The notes: generated by a model from the letters alone, not told the origin. DNA of 64,000 bases from Citrobacter sp. wls619 (GCF_005281345.1 NZ_SZXJ01000038.1:47565-111564), one strand, 5' to 3'. Shown: positions 43,470 to 53,623, counted from the first letter of the stretch. Translations and numbers: made by a program.

Positions 43470-44686
43470 AAGTCAGCTTTTTCCTGCTTAAATTTCCGCT
43501 GTCCTCTGAAACCTTTGTGCTGAATCAGATCACCGCGTTTATCGATATGGGGCATGATGTTGAAATTATCGCGTTATATCAGGGCGATCTTGATAACACC
43601 CATGCTTCCTATGTGGACTACCGCCTGGGCGAAAAAACACGATGGTTATTGAAAGAACCGGCTGGCAGGTTGGCAAAGCTGAAATATCGCACCACGACGA
43701 TGTTACAGGGCATTACCCGGACAGCGACCTGGAAAGCGCTCAATGTCCCACGCTATGGCGATGAGGCGCGTAATCTGATTTTAGCGTCCATCTGTGCGCT
43801 TACCCCGCGAGCATTCCAGGCCGATGTCTTTATTGCGCACTTTGGACCCGCAGGGGTAACGGCGGCCAAACTACGTGAACTCGACGTGATCCGCGGCAAA
43901 ATAGCCACTGTCTTCCATGGTATTGATGTTTCACATCGTGACATCCTTGCCCGCTATACCCCCGAATATCAGAAGCTGTTTCAGCGCGGTGATTTGATGT
44001 TGCCCATTAGCAATCTCTGGGCCGGACGTTTGCGGAATATGGGATGTCCACCGCATAAAATAGCGGTATCGCGTATGGGGATTGATATGACGCGTTTTAC
44101 ACCCCGTGAGGTGAAAGCGCCGGGCACGCCGCTGGAAATTCTCTCCGTTGCACGGTTAACCGAGAAAAAAGGGCTGCATGTCGCTATTGACGCGTGCCGC
44201 CAGTTGAAGGCGCGAGGTATCTCATTTCGTTATCGCATTCTGGGAATTGGCCCTTGGGAGCGTCGGTTACGTACGCTTATCGAGCAATATCAACTGGATG
44301 ACGTGATTGAAATGTCAGGATTTAAACCCAGCCATCAGGTTAAGGCGATGCTTGAGCAGGCGGATGTCTTCCTGTTGCCTTCTGTCACGGGAATTGATGG
44401 TGACATGGAAGGGATCCCTGTGGCGTTGATGGAAGCCATGGCCGTAGGGATACCGGTCGTTTCTACCGTGCACAGTGGGATCCCTGAGCTGGTGGACTCT
44501 GGAAAGTCAGGCTGGCTGGCACCAGAAAATGATGCTCAGGCCCTCGCGGAGCGATTAGCGACGGTCAGTATGCTCGACTGTGAGCAAGTGAAGCCGGTGG
44601 TGGCGTGCGCCCGCGAAAAAATAGCCGCTGAGTTTAACCAGCAGGCGATCAATAAACAGCTAGCCAGCCTGCTGCAAACGATGTAA
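43466..44686 (+). CDS. wcaL: WcaL, family 4 glycosyltransferase of colanic acid synthesis
   Basis: WcaL is a 406-residue GT-B transferase, E. coli length. The GT4 C-terminal donor site is evident in [20 protein letters not shown] and [18 protein letters not shown], which contains the E-x7-E pair. It adds a late sugar of the repeat; the exact step is not assigned here. The ATG overlaps wcaK (ATGA), preceded by a strong AGGAGGAG. Confidence 0.94.
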   Translation: MKVSFFLLKFPLSSETFVLNQITAFIDMGHDVEIIALYQGDLDNTHASYVDYRLGEKTRWLLKEPAGRLAKLKYRTTTMLQGITRTATWKALNVPRYGDEARNLILASICALTPRAFQADVFIAHFGPAGVTAAKLRELDVIRGKIATVFHGIDVSHRDILARYTPEYQKLFQRGDLMLPISNLWAGRLRNMGCPPHKIAVSRMGIDMTRFTPREVKAPGTPLEILSVARLTEKKGLHVAIDACRQLKARGISFRYRILGIGPWERRLRTLIEQYQLDDVIEMSGFKPSHQVKAMLEQADVFLLPSVTGIDGDMEGIPVALMEAMAVGIPVVSTVHSGIPELVDSGKSGWLAPENDAQALAERLATVSMLDCEQVKPVVACAREKIAAEFNQQAINKQLASLLQTM

Positions 44687-44697
44687 ATCGAGGTTGT

Positions 44698-46086
44698 ATG
44701 CCAGAGAAAAAACTCTCCCGACGTACTTTTCTGACGGCAGGTTCTGCGCTTGTCGTTCTCCATTCTCCCGTTGCCCGGGCGCTTAAATCATCGGGTAGCG
44801 TCAACATTCAGGATTACAATCCCGAGGATTGGGTGGTTTCCTTCCGACAGGCATTTATAGACGCGCAAACCGTCGTCGTGCCTGCTGGTCTGGAGTGCAA
44901 GAATATCAATACCGCAATCGAGATCCCGCCAGGTAAAACGTTGCATCTGCAAGGCGGGGTCAGTAGCAGCAGTCGTGGGCGATTTATTCTGCAGGATGGC
45001 TGTAGCGTGACAGGGGGGCAGGGGGGGCGCTTGCGAAATATTACCCTTGATGTTCGGGGCTCCGACTGTGTGATAAAAGGCATAGCTATGAGCGGTTTCG
45101 CCCCGGTGGCGCAAATTTATATCGGGGGGAAAACGCCGCGAGCGATGCGTAACCTCACCATTGATGACATTACCGTCACTCATGCGAATTATGGGATCTT
45201 GCGTCAGGGGTTTCATAACCAGATGGATGGCGTACGGATAACCAACTGTCGTTTTAGTGATTTACAGGGTGACGCCATCGAGTGGAATGTGGCGATAAAC
45301 GACAGTGACATCGTGATTTCAGACCATGTTATAGAGCGTATTAATTGTACGAACGGCAATGTTAACTGGGGTATCGGTATTGGGCTGGCAGGTAGTACGT
45401 ACGACAACACCTATCCAGACGAACTGGCGGTGAAAAGATTTGTGGTAGCAAATATAACGGGCTCGGATTGTCGGCAGTTAGTCCATGTTGAGAACGGCAA
45501 ACATTTTATCATTCGTAATATTACCGCGCAAAATATCACCCCGGATTTCAGCAAGAAAGCGGGTATCGATAATGCTACAGTCGCTATTTATGGATGTGAT
45601 AATTTCGTTATCGATAATATCAATATGAAAAATAGCGCAGGGATGCTGATTGGTTACGGTGTGATCAAAGGACGATATTTGTCCATCCCACAAAACTTTA
45701 AGTTAAATAATATTCAACTGGATAACACACATCTCGATTATAAATTACGGGGTATTCAGATTTCCTCAGGGAATGCAACTTCATTTGTGGCCATTACCAA
45801 CGTTGAGATGAAGCACGCGACGCTGGAGCTGCACAACAAACCTCAGCATCTTTTCTTGCGAAATATCAAGGTGATGCAGCAATCCACTACAGGACCAGCG
45901 CTAAAGATGCACTTTGATCTGCGCAAAGATGTCCGCGGTAAGTTTATGGCCAAACAGGGTACCTTGCTTTCGCTGGCCAACGTTCATGCCGTTAATGAAG
46001 CAGGACAAAGCTCAGTTGATATTGACAGCGTAAACCAGCAGGTCGTGAATGTTGCGGCAGTGAATTTTCGACTACCGGGCCGGTAA
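44698..46086 (+). CDS. wcaM: WcaM, Tat-exported putative colanic acid protein
   Basis: WcaM is a 462-residue protein with a twin-arginine signal: SRRTFLTAG, a hydrophobic stretch and a VARA cleavage region near residue 28. E. coli WcaM is a known Tat substrate. The mature part is rich in short beta-strand repeats ([35 protein letters not shown]), consistent with a right-handed beta-helix of the pectate-lyase type. Its biochemical role is not established. It is the last gene of the colanic acid operon. Confidence 0.92.
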   Translation: MPEKKLSRRTFLTAGSALVVLHSPVARALKSSGSVNIQDYNPEDWVVSFRQAFIDAQTVVVPAGLECKNINTAIEIPPGKTLHLQGGVSSSSRGRFILQDGCSVTGGQGGRLRNITLDVRGSDCVIKGIAMSGFAPVAQIYIGGKTPRAMRNLTIDDITVTHANYGILRQGFHNQMDGVRITNCRFSDLQGDAIEWNVAINDSDIVISDHVIERINCTNGNVNWGIGIGLAGSTYDNTYPDELAVKRFVVANITGSDCRQLVHVENGKHFIIRNITAQNITPDFSKKAGIDNATVAIYGCDNFVIDNINMKNSAGMLIGYGVIKGRYLSIPQNFKLNNIQLDNTHLDYKLRGIQISSGNATSFVAITNVEMKHATLELHNKPQHLFLRNIKVMQQSTTGPALKMHFDLRKDVRGKFMAKQGTLLSLANVHAVNEAGQSSVDIDSVNQQVVNVAAVNFRLPGR

Positions 46087-46192
46087 TTTTACGACCATTC
46101 CTGGCTAAAAACCTACCCGGCTAAGAATATGATTACTGCATTCTGCCGGCAAGCGGCGTAACATGCGTCCCAACAGAGTGATGTAATTCATA

Positions 46193-46221
46193 CTGGCTAA
46201 AACAAGCTAAAAAGCTATAAT
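46193..46221 (+). promoter_or_regulatory. possible galF promoter
   Basis: A perfect -10 TATAAT (46216-46221) stands about 30 bases before the galF ATG, with a poor -35 (CTGGCT) at 17-base spacing. The 165-base gap after wcaM shows no obvious intrinsic terminator. Confidence 0.42.
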
Positions 46222-46251
46222 TCAGCAATTATTGAATAGGTGAATGACTTA

Positions 46252-47145
46252 ATGATTAATTTAAAAGCAGTTATTCCGGTAGCGGGCCTCGGGATGCACA
46301 TGTTGCCTGCCACGAAGGCCATCCCAAAAGAGATGCTACCGATCGTTGATAAGCCGATGATTCAATACATTGTCGACGAGATTGTAGCTGCAGGTATCAA
46401 AGAAATCGTTCTGGTAACACATGCGTCTAAGAACGCGGTTGAGAACCACTTCGACACCTCTTATGAACTTGAATCGCTGCTTGAACAGCGTGTTAAGCGC
46501 CAGCTACTGGCCGAAGTGCAGTCCATCTGCCCTCCAGGTGTGACTATCATGAACGTCCGTCAGGCGCAATTACTTGGTCTGGGCCACTCTATTCTTTGTG
46601 CTCGCCCGATAATCGGGGACAACCCTTTCGTGGTGGTGTTACCTGACGTCATTCTTGACACGGCGAGCGCGGATCCACTGCGTTACAACCTGGCCGCAAT
46701 GGTGGCTCGCTTTAATGAGACCGGGCGTAGCCAGGTGCTGGCAAAACGTATGGCTGGCGATCTTTCCGAGTATTCCGTTATTCAGACCAAAGAGCCTTTA
46801 GACAACGAAGGTAAGGTCAGCCGCATCGTTGAATTCATTGAAAAACCCGACCAGCCGCAAACCCTTGATTCGGACCTGATGGCCGTAGGGCGCTATGTGC
46901 TTTCTGCTGATATTTGGGCGGAAATTGAGCGCACGCAACCTGGCGCATGGGGACGTATCCAGCTTACGGATGCCATTGCTGAGATGGCGAAAAAACAGTC
47001 TGTTGATGCCATGTTGATGACGGGCGACAGTTACGACTGCGGTAAAAAAATGGGTTATATGCAGGCATTTGTGAAGTACGGGCTGCGTAACCTGAAAGAG
47101 GGACCGAAGTTCCGTAAGAGCATCGAGAAATTGCTTGGTGTTTAG
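46252..47145 (+). CDS. galF: GalF, UDP-glucose pyrophosphorylase-like protein
   Basis: GalF is a GalU paralogue that marks the upstream border of enterobacterial O-antigen loci. I use ATG 46252 ([14 protein letters not shown], 297 residues as in E. coli), eight bases after AGGTGA; the longer frame from 46240 is less well placed. The nucleotidyltransferase motif [18 protein letters not shown] deviates from the GalU GxGTR type at the Gly-Thr-Arg position, as in known GalF. It modulates UDP-glucose levels. Confidence 0.96.
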   Translation: MINLKAVIPVAGLGMHMLPATKAIPKEMLPIVDKPMIQYIVDEIVAAGIKEIVLVTHASKNAVENHFDTSYELESLLEQRVKRQLLAEVQSICPPGVTIMNVRQAQLLGLGHSILCARPIIGDNPFVVVLPDVILDTASADPLRYNLAAMVARFNETGRSQVLAKRMAGDLSEYSVIQTKEPLDNEGKVSRIVEFIEKPDQPQTLDSDLMAVGRYVLSADIWAEIERTQPGAWGRIQLTDAIAEMAKKQSVDAMLMTGDSYDCGKKMGYMQAFVKYGLRNLKEGPKFRKSIEKLLGV

Positions 47146-47322
47146 CTGTCTTGGTCGATATTAATTAGGTTTAGTTGTTTTAATAAGCATGGAAGATTCT
47201 GGGTGATATCTTAGCTGGTTGATGCTTCTCTTGGCTTTTTTATGAGTAACAACAAGTATCGATTGGTGTTTAACCGCATCTTTTTTCCTTGTTTCTTTCT
47301 ACAATTAATACGACAATATTGA

Positions 47323-47347
47323 GGAGATCCTGCTGTTCAGGATCTCC
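47323..47347. repeat. inverted repeat upstream of O-locus JUMPstart
   Basis: Ten-base arms GGAGATCCTG and CAGGATCTCC flank CTGTT. The following AAAATTT is not a good U-tract, so terminator function for galF is uncertain. It ends 14 bases before the JUMPstart. Confidence 0.6.
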
Positions 47348-47361
47348 AAAATTTAAGTGTG

Positions 47362-47400
47362 CAGTGCATTGGTAGCTGTTGAGCCTAGGGCGGTAGCGTG
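47362..47400 (+). promoter_or_regulatory. JUMPstart with ops element, upstream of the O-locus genes
   Basis: It begins CAGTGCATTGGTAGCT and ends GGCGGTAGCGTG (47389-47400), the ops sequence. It is about 130 bases before the epimerase gene and nearly the same as the wza JUMPstart, implying shared RfaH control. Confidence 0.92.
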
Positions 47401-47530
47401 TTTAAAAAACATGCAGGTAATTGTGTTGAAGTAGGTTCGTTTATTCTGACAATAGTTGACAAGAACACGTACATATTTAAACAAATAGATTTGCAGTTAG
47501 AATAAAATAAATTCATCTTATGGAAATGGC

Positions 47531-48547
47531 ATGACTCTACTCGTGACTGGTGGTACAGGTTATATTGGCTCACATACTGTTTTACAGTTAATTGAGGGCG
47601 GGTATGAAGTTGTGGTGCTCGACAATCTGAGCAATTCATCTATTGAATCGCTTCGTCGCGTTGAGTTATTAGTTGCAAAAAATATTCCATTCGTCAAAGC
47701 AGACATCAATGATAAAGATGAGCTCAAAAAAATCCTAACGAGCTATAATATCGAGGCCGTTCTTCATTTTGCGGGGCTGAAGTCAGTAGGCGAGTCTGTT
47801 GATAAACCATTAGAGTATTATATTAATAATGTCAGCGGTTCACTTGCGTTACTTGAGGCGATGAAGGAAGCGAACGTTTACAAGTTTATCTTTAGCTCGT
47901 CTGCAACTGTTTATGGAAATTGTTCGCCAGTACCAAATCTGGAAGATTCTCCTGTTGGTAGTGCATCTTGTCCATATGGAACGACAAAGGTGGTGCTAGA
48001 GGAGATATTATCAGATTATGCAAAATCGAATAATAAATTAAAAATTATTGCGTTACGATATTTTAATCCCGCTGGTGCACATCCAAGTGGTTTGATTGGT
48101 GAGGATCCTAATGGCATCCCAAATAATCTTGTGCCGTATATTTCGCAGGTTGCAATTGGTAAGTTAGAAAAATTGTTCGTCTACGGCGGTGATTATGACA
48201 CAGTAGATGGTACGGGAGTTCGGGATTTTATCCATGTTGTAGACCTTGCCGCTGGACACGTAAGTGCATTACGCCATCTTGATCATGTTGAAGGATATGA
48301 AGTATTCAATCTTGGAACTGGACAAGGTGTATCAGTTTTACAAGTCATTAAAGCATTTGAAAAAGCAAGTAACCTAAAAATAAATTATGAGATTGTAGCC
48401 AGGAGACCTGGCGACATCGCAGCTTCATGGGCTGATGTTTCAAAAGCAGAGAAAATATTAAACTGGAAAGCTAGATTTAACATTGATGATATGATGTATC
48501 ATACATGGAACTGGCAAAAGAAAAATCCTAATGGTTATAGGGCATGA
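47531..48547 (+). CDS. gne: GalE-family 4-epimerase, predicted UDP-GlcNAc/UDP-GalNAc epimerase (Gne-like)
   Basis: This is an extended short-chain dehydrogenase of 338 residues, the length of E. coli GalE. NAD motif GGTGYIG is at residues 7-13, and catalytic Ser124, Tyr149 and Lys153 are in SSSATVYG and PYGTTK. Position 299, Tyr in E. coli GalE (YWADASK), is Ser here (SWADVSK). A small residue there is known to admit N-acetylated sugars, as in Gne of E. coli O86, so UDP-GalNAc production is predicted. The gene is visibly AT-rich compared with galF and gnd, suggesting acquisition. The gene symbol is inference from position 299. Confidence 0.85.
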   Translation: MTLLVTGGTGYIGSHTVLQLIEGGYEVVVLDNLSNSSIESLRRVELLVAKNIPFVKADINDKDELKKILTSYNIEAVLHFAGLKSVGESVDKPLEYYINNVSGSLALLEAMKEANVYKFIFSSSATVYGNCSPVPNLEDSPVGSASCPYGTTKVVLEEILSDYAKSNNKLKIIALRYFNPAGAHPSGLIGEDPNGIPNNLVPYISQVAIGKLEKLFVYGGDYDTVDGTGVRDFIHVVDLAAGHVSALRHLDHVEGYEVFNLGTGQGVSVLQVIKAFEKASNLKINYEIVARRPGDIAASWADVSKAEKILNWKARFNIDDMMYHTWNWQKKNPNGYRA

Positions 48548-48789
48548 TAGATCTAAAATCATGAAACTGTGTCTTATATTACCCCCGTTTTAATTTGATT
48601 ACTATTGTCCTCCTGAGTGAGTTGCGACGATTATCTCGTTGTTATTTTGATAAAACCAGTCTTTTAGGTCATTACAATAAATAACTATTACATATAGGAT
48701 AGTGTTGTTTGTAAAATTCTAACTTAAAATAATTTCCTGATAGGATATTATCTGAAAGTACATGCAGAAATAGAGTTTAGAACTTGACT
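48548..48789. other. AT-rich spacer between the two O-locus genes
   Basis: This 242-base stretch has no credible coding region. It may be residue of lost O-antigen genes or carry a separate promoter; neither is shown by sequence. Confidence 0.45.
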
Positions 48790-49947
48790 ATGAAAATAGC
48801 ATTAATCGGTACTACAGCAGAAAGTCTAATCCAATTCAGAAAAGAACTGATTAATTCATTGTGTAAGAATGGGCATGTGGTCTATGCATTTGCAATTGAT
48901 TATGATAATAGCACTAAAGAAAAAGTAAAATCATTTGGCGCTATTCCTGTTTGTTATTCTTTTAGTCGTACTGGTTTAAATCCATTTACCGATGTTGTTA
49001 ATACTTACAAGTTATATAAAACTCTGAAATCATTAAATTTGGATTTAGTGTTTTCATATTTTTCAAAGCCAGCCATTTTTGGTACACTGGCAGCAAAGTT
49101 TGCAAAAATACAGAAGCGTTATGCAATGCTTGAAGGTCTTGGTTTCTTTTTTACCAATTCTGGAGGGCATGTCTCTGTACGCAAAAAATTACTAAAGAAA
49201 TTACTTGTTTCGTTATACAAAATTAGTTTTAAACATATTGATAGTTTAGTGTTATTGAATGTCGATGATAAAAGAGATCTTTTAGTAAATGAAAATATTT
49301 ATGTTAAAGACGTTCATGTATTAGGCGGCATTGGTTTAAATATGTCGGACTATCCGTATTGTCCTCCGCCAGTTGATCCAGTCTCTTTTATATTTGTTGC
49401 CAGATTTTTACAAGAAAAAGGTGTCTACGAATTTATAGAAGCAGCAAGGATAGTCAAACATCAGTTTCCACAGACACAATTTTGTATGCTGGGAAGTCTT
49501 GATCTGCATAATCCTGGTAGCCTCACGATAGAGAGACTCAACGAATTAAAAAGTAATAACATCATTGAGTTACCTGGTCATGTGGATAATGTTCAGGATT
49601 GGCTCGCTAAAGCGAGTGTTTTTGTTTTGCCTTCATGGCGTGAGGGTTTTCCTCGCAGTACTCAGGAAGCGATGGCCATGGGACGTGCTGTAATAACCAG
49701 CGACGTACCCGGGTGTCGGGAGACCGTTGTTGATGGTGTTAATGGTTTTTTAATTGAGCCTCGGTCACCAGTAGCATTGGCTGAAAAAATGCTTTGCTTT
49801 TTATATAATCCTGAGTTGATTCCCCAGATGGGAAATGCAAGTTATCAAATTGCCCAACAAAAATTTGATTCGAGCATAGTAAATGCTAAGTTGATGAAGA
49901 TACTCCAGCTGGAAATTGAATGCTTGAAAACGCCCGAGAAAGAATAA
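48790..49947 (+). CDS. GT4 glycosyltransferase, PglA/WbnH-like (predicted GalNAc transferase)
   Basis: The ATG at 48790 gives 385 residues starting MKIALIGTTAESLIQFRKEL. The layout resembles Campylobacter PglA as I remember it: LIQFRKEL, FSRTGLNPF (FSRASLNPF in PglA), LEGLGFFF, and a GT4 donor site with Glu285 and Glu293 in REGFPRSTQEAMAMG. PglA and E. coli O86 WbnH add GalNAc to an undecaprenyl-diphosphate-linked acceptor sugar. Paired with a predicted UDP-GalNAc-making epimerase, the same reaction is likely, perhaps on WecA-made GlcNAc-PP-undecaprenol. Codon use is AT-rich. The acceptor and linkage are inference. Confidence 0.82.
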   Translation: MKIALIGTTAESLIQFRKELINSLCKNGHVVYAFAIDYDNSTKEKVKSFGAIPVCYSFSRTGLNPFTDVVNTYKLYKTLKSLNLDLVFSYFSKPAIFGTLAAKFAKIQKRYAMLEGLGFFFTNSGGHVSVRKKLLKKLLVSLYKISFKHIDSLVLLNVDDKRDLLVNENIYVKDVHVLGGIGLNMSDYPYCPPPVDPVSFIFVARFLQEKGVYEFIEAARIVKHQFPQTQFCMLGSLDLHNPGSLTIERLNELKSNNIIELPGHVDNVQDWLAKASVFVLPSWREGFPRSTQEAMAMGRAVITSDVPGCRETVVDGVNGFLIEPRSPVALAEKMLCFLYNPELIPQMGNASYQIAQQKFDSSIVNAKLMKILQLEIECLKTPEKE

Positions 49948-50069
49948 TATATTCCAGGATGGCAAAATTGAATACATATGTTAACTCCAACAATTCCCCA
50001 ATTCATTCCTGGCAAGTAGCTCTTATATAAGAGACATACTGAGGTAAATATGGGGCTGTGACAGTTTAC

Positions 50070-50099
50070 TGAACAATGCTACATTTGAGTTAATATACT
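50070..50099 (+). promoter_or_regulatory. possible gnd promoter
   Basis: A -10 TATACT (50094-50099) is 18 bases after TGAACA (50070-50075). Transcription would start about 50 bases before gnd. This is a moderate match only. Confidence 0.4.
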
Positions 50100-50156
50100 T
50101 TCATCAAGAGTGCGAGAAAATTAACTCGTGATACTCACACCTGACAGGAGTACATA

Positions 50157-51563
50157 ATGTCTAAGCAACAAATCGGCGTCGTTGGTATGGCTGTGATGGG
50201 GCGCAACCTGGCGCTCAACATCGAAAGCCGTGGTTACACCGTGTCCGTTTTCAACCGCTCACGTGAAAAAACGGAAGAGGTTATCGCCGAGAATCCGGGG
50301 AAAAAACTGGTTCCTTACTATACGGTAAAAGAGTTTGTTGAATCCCTTGAAACACCCCGTCGTATCCTGTTAATGGTGAAGGCGGGTGCTGGCACTGATG
50401 CAGCTATCGACTCCCTGAAACCTTATCTGGATAAAGGTGACATCATCATTGATGGCGGTAATACGTTCTTCCAGGACACTATCCGTCGTAACCGTGAGCT
50501 CTCCGCTGAAGGTTTTAACTTTATCGGAACTGGCGTCTCTGGTGGTGAAGAAGGTGCGCTGAAAGGCCCATCCATCATGCCGGGTGGCCAGAAAGAAGCT
50601 TATGAACTGGTCGCGCCAATCCTGACCAAAATCGCAGCGGTTGCTGAAGATGGTGAGCCGTGTGTGACGTATATTGGTGCCGACGGTGCAGGTCACTATG
50701 TGAAGATGGTGCACAACGGCATTGAATACGGTGACATGCAGCTGATTGCCGAAGCCTATTCATTGTTGAAAGGTGGTCTGAACCTGAGCAACGAAGAACT
50801 GGCCAGCACCTTTACCGAGTGGAATAACGGTGAACTGAGCAGCTATCTGATCGACATCACCAAAGATATCTTCACCAAAAAAGATGAAGATGGTAAATAT
50901 TTGGTGGATTTCATTCTGGATGAAGCGGCAAACAAAGGTACCGGTAAATGGACCAGCCAAAGCTCTCTGGATCTTGGTGAACCGCTGTCTCTGATCACTG
51001 AATCTGTGTTTGCACGCTATATCTCTTCGCTGAAAGATCAGCGTGTTGCTGCCTCTAAAGTCCTGTCTGGACCTAAGGCTCAGCTTGCGGGTGATAAGGC
51101 CGAATTTATTGAGAAAGTACGTCGTGCACTGTACCTCGGTAAGATTGTTTCTTATGCTCAGGGCTTCTCACAGCTGCGTGCCGCATCCGACGAGCACAAC
51201 TGGGACCTGAATTACGGCGAGATTGCAAAAATCTTCCGTGCGGGCTGTATTATTCGTGCGCAGTTCCTGCAGAAAATCACCGATGCCTACGCTAAAAATC
51301 CGGGTATCGCGAACCTGCTGCTCGACCCGTACTTCAAGAATATTGCCGATGAATACCAACAGGCACTGCGTGATGTCGTAGCCTATGCCGTGCAGAATGG
51401 TATCCCGGTTCCGACATTCTCTGCTGCTGTCGCTTATTACGACAGCTATCGTGCAGAAGTATTGCCCGCTAACCTGATTCAGGCCCAGCGTGACTACTTC
51501 GGTGCGCATACTTACAAACGTACTGATAAAGAAGGTGTTTTCCATACCGAATGGATGGAATAA
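50157..51563 (+). CDS. gnd: Gnd, 6-phosphogluconate dehydrogenase (decarboxylating)
   Basis: Gnd oxidises 6-phosphogluconate to ribulose-5-phosphate with NADPH in the pentose phosphate pathway. It has 468 residues, the E. coli length. The NADP motif [20 protein letters not shown], the catalytic-site segment [21 protein letters not shown] and [13 protein letters not shown] are intact. A GACAGGAGT ribosome site precedes the ATG. It is the classic downstream neighbour of O-antigen loci and often recombines with them. Confidence 0.98.
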   Translation: MSKQQIGVVGMAVMGRNLALNIESRGYTVSVFNRSREKTEEVIAENPGKKLVPYYTVKEFVESLETPRRILLMVKAGAGTDAAIDSLKPYLDKGDIIIDGGNTFFQDTIRRNRELSAEGFNFIGTGVSGGEEGALKGPSIMPGGQKEAYELVAPILTKIAAVAEDGEPCVTYIGADGAGHYVKMVHNGIEYGDMQLIAEAYSLLKGGLNLSNEELASTFTEWNNGELSSYLIDITKDIFTKKDEDGKYLVDFILDEAANKGTGKWTSQSSLDLGEPLSLITESVFARYISSLKDQRVAASKVLSGPKAQLAGDKAEFIEKVRRALYLGKIVSYAQGFSQLRAASDEHNWDLNYGEIAKIFRAGCIIRAQFLQKITDAYAKNPGIANLLLDPYFKNIADEYQQALRDVVAYAVQNGIPVPTFSAAVAYYDSYRAEVLPANLIQAQRDYFGAHTYKRTDKEGVFHTEWME

Positions 51564-51581
51564 GTCTTCTGATAGTCACTG

Positions 51582-51609
51582 GCCCGGTTCTCTAACCGGG
51601 CTTTTTTTT
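51582..51609 (+). terminator. intrinsic terminator of gnd
   Basis: An eight-base-pair stem GCCCGGTT/AACCGGGC with a CTCT loop is followed by a run of eight T. It lies 18 bases after the gnd stop. Confidence 0.9.
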
Positions 51610-51798
51610 ATCTTAAATCTGATTGATTTACGTTGATTGCTTAATCTTTACTTAATATTTCTGGCGTACCCTGATCAAGAAAATCTGAATTGTTTTAACC
51701 TTCGTTGACACAATATTCGACAAAACGTTAAAACATTATTCTCTTATCAGGATGTACGACATCATGATTAAATATTAAGTTAATACTGAGAGCATGAA

Positions 51799-52965
51799 AT
51801 GAAAATTACCATTTCTGGTACCGGATATGTTGGCCTGTCAAATGGTCTTCTTATCGCCCAACATCATCAGGTCATTGCTCTGGACATTGTCCCTTCACGT
51901 GTCGAGATGCTAAATAATCGGATATCTCCGATAGTCGATAAAGAAATTGAACAGTATCTACAATCAAGCGATATAAATTTCAAAGCCACGCTGGACAAGT
52001 ACGACGCCTACCAGAATGCAGATTTTGTTATTATTGCAACGCCGACAGATTACGACCCGAAAACAAACTATTTTGATACTTCCAGCGTTGAATCAGTTAT
52101 CAGCGATGTGATTGAAATAAATCCTGATGCGCTCATGGTGATTAAATCAACGGTGCCCGTTGGTTTTACGCAGACTATGCGACAGAAATTTAACTCGGAT
52201 AATATTATCTTTTCTCCTGAGTTCCTGCGCGAAGGAAAGGCGCTGTATGATAACTTATACCCATCACGAATTGTCATCGGCGAACGGTCTGCTCGTGCTG
52301 AGCGTTTTGCTGCCTTGTTACAGGAAGGGGCAATAAAGCAGGATATCTCGGTGCTGTTCACCGATTCTACTGAAGCTGAAGCCATTAAGCTTTTTGCAAA
52401 TACCTATCTGGCAATGCGTGTTGCCTATTTTAACGAACTTGATAGCTATGCAGAAAGCCTGGGGCTTAATGCACGACAGATCATCGAAGGGGTTTGTCTG
52501 GACCCGCGCATTGGTAACCATTACAACAATCCTTCATTCGGTTATGGTGGATACTGTCTGCCAAAAGACACAAAGCAATTACTCGCCAACTATCAATCTG
52601 TACCTAATAATATTATTTCAGCCATCGTTGATGCTAACCGCACACGAAAAGATTTTATTGCTGATGCTATTCTTTCGCGTAAACCCAAAGTTGTCGGTAT
52701 CTATCGACTGATTATGAAAAGCGGCTCGGATAATTTCAGGGCATCGTCTATTCAGGGCATCATGAAGCGCATTAAAGCGAAAGGTATCCCGGTCATAATT
52801 TATGAACCGGTAATAGCAGACGAGAGTTTTTTCCATTCACGGGTTGAGCGTGATTTGGCTAAATTCAAAAGTGAGGCCGATGTTATTATCTCAAATCGGA
52901 TGGCTGAAGAACTGCTGGATGTCGCTGATAAAGTGTATACCCGCGATTTATTCGGTAACGATTAA
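51799..52965 (+). CDS. ugd: Ugd, UDP-glucose 6-dehydrogenase
   Basis: Ugd makes UDP-glucuronate from UDP-glucose with two NAD+, giving glucuronate for colanic acid and for Ara4N lipid A modification. The 388-residue protein has [10 protein letters not shown] near the N terminus, the catalytic Cys253 in [12 protein letters not shown] and the Lys region [15 protein letters not shown]. In E. coli it is induced by PhoP, RcsA-RcsB and PmrA; a 235-base gap before it could hold such promoters. wzzB, which follows ugd in E. coli, is missing. Confidence 0.97.
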   Translation: MKITISGTGYVGLSNGLLIAQHHQVIALDIVPSRVEMLNNRISPIVDKEIEQYLQSSDINFKATLDKYDAYQNADFVIIATPTDYDPKTNYFDTSSVESVISDVIEINPDALMVIKSTVPVGFTQTMRQKFNSDNIIFSPEFLREGKALYDNLYPSRIVIGERSARAERFAALLQEGAIKQDISVLFTDSTEAEAIKLFANTYLAMRVAYFNELDSYAESLGLNARQIIEGVCLDPRIGNHYNNPSFGYGGYCLPKDTKQLLANYQSVPNNIISAIVDANRTRKDFIADAILSRKPKVVGIYRLIMKSGSDNFRASSIQGIMKRIKAKGIPVIIYEPVIADESFFHSRVERDLAKFKSEADVIISNRMAEELLDVADKVYTRDLFGND

Positions 52966-52979
52966 ACGCCCGGCGAAAT

Positions 52980-53008
52980 AACGATACCGGCATGATGCCG
53001 GTATCGTT
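52980..53008. terminator. bidirectional terminator between ugd and hisI
   Basis: A perfect 13-base inverted repeat (AACGATACCGGCA / TGCCGGTATCGTT) with a TGA loop stands between convergent ugd and hisI. T-runs are short on both sides, but the position fits a shared terminator. Confidence 0.8.
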
Positions 53009-53011
53009 CTA

Positions 53012-53616
53012 TTACTGATGGCGTTTGCGTAAATTCTCAATCACAGTCGTTAGATCGAGATCCTGGTCCTGCAGCAGAACCAGCAGGTGATACATCAGGT
53101 CCGATGCCTCATTGGTCAACTCGAAACGGTCATGCACGGTCGCGGCCAGTGCTGTCTCAACACCTTCTTCTCCAACTTTCTGGGCAATTCGCTTCGTACC
53201 GCTGGCGTACAATTTTGCGGTATAGGAGCTGGCGGGATCTGCCGTTTTGCGCTCAGCCAGCAGTTGCTCCAGTTGATACAGGAACAGCCATTGGTGGCTG
53301 GACTCACCAAAACAGCTGCTGGTGCCTTTGTGACAGGTTGGCCCAATCGGGTTAACCAGCGCCAGCAGGGTGTCGTTGTCGCAGTCAGGTGCAATGCTCA
53401 CTACGTTCAGGAAGTGACCAGAGGTTTCACCTTTGGTCCACAGGCGCTGTTTAGTACGCGAGAAAAAGGTCACTTTGCCGCTTTCGATCGTTTTATCCAG
53501 CGCTTCCGGGTTCATATACCCGAGCATCAGCACTTCACCGGAAACCGCATGCTGTACGACGACTGGCATCATTCCATCGGTTTTTTCCCAGTCCAGCTCG
53601 CGGCATTGTTGCTTGG

Positions 53617-53623
<7 letters not shown>
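53012..53623 (-). CDS. hisI: HisI (HisIE), phosphoribosyl-AMP cyclohydrolase / phosphoribosyl-ATP pyrophosphatase
   Basis: This bifunctional enzyme catalyses steps two and three of histidine synthesis. The N-terminal PRA-CH half (about residues 1-115) has [19 protein letters not shown] with zinc-binding Cys residues. The C-terminal PRA-PH half (about 116-203) has the [13 protein letters not shown] motif of the MazG-like fold. It has 203 residues as in E. coli. It is the last gene of the operon and overlaps hisF by seven bases. Confidence 0.97.

Larger units (their letters stand above)
47146..47530. other. O-antigen promoter and leader region
   Basis: This AT-rich 385-base gap after galF holds an inverted repeat and a JUMPstart/ops element but no convincing gene. 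It is the standard O-antigen operon promoter location. Confidence 0.7.

Noticed and set aside
48548..48789. Hidden wzx or wzy remnant between the two O-locus genes
   Set aside because: No frame of useful length or membrane-like content is present; called only as AT-rich spacer.
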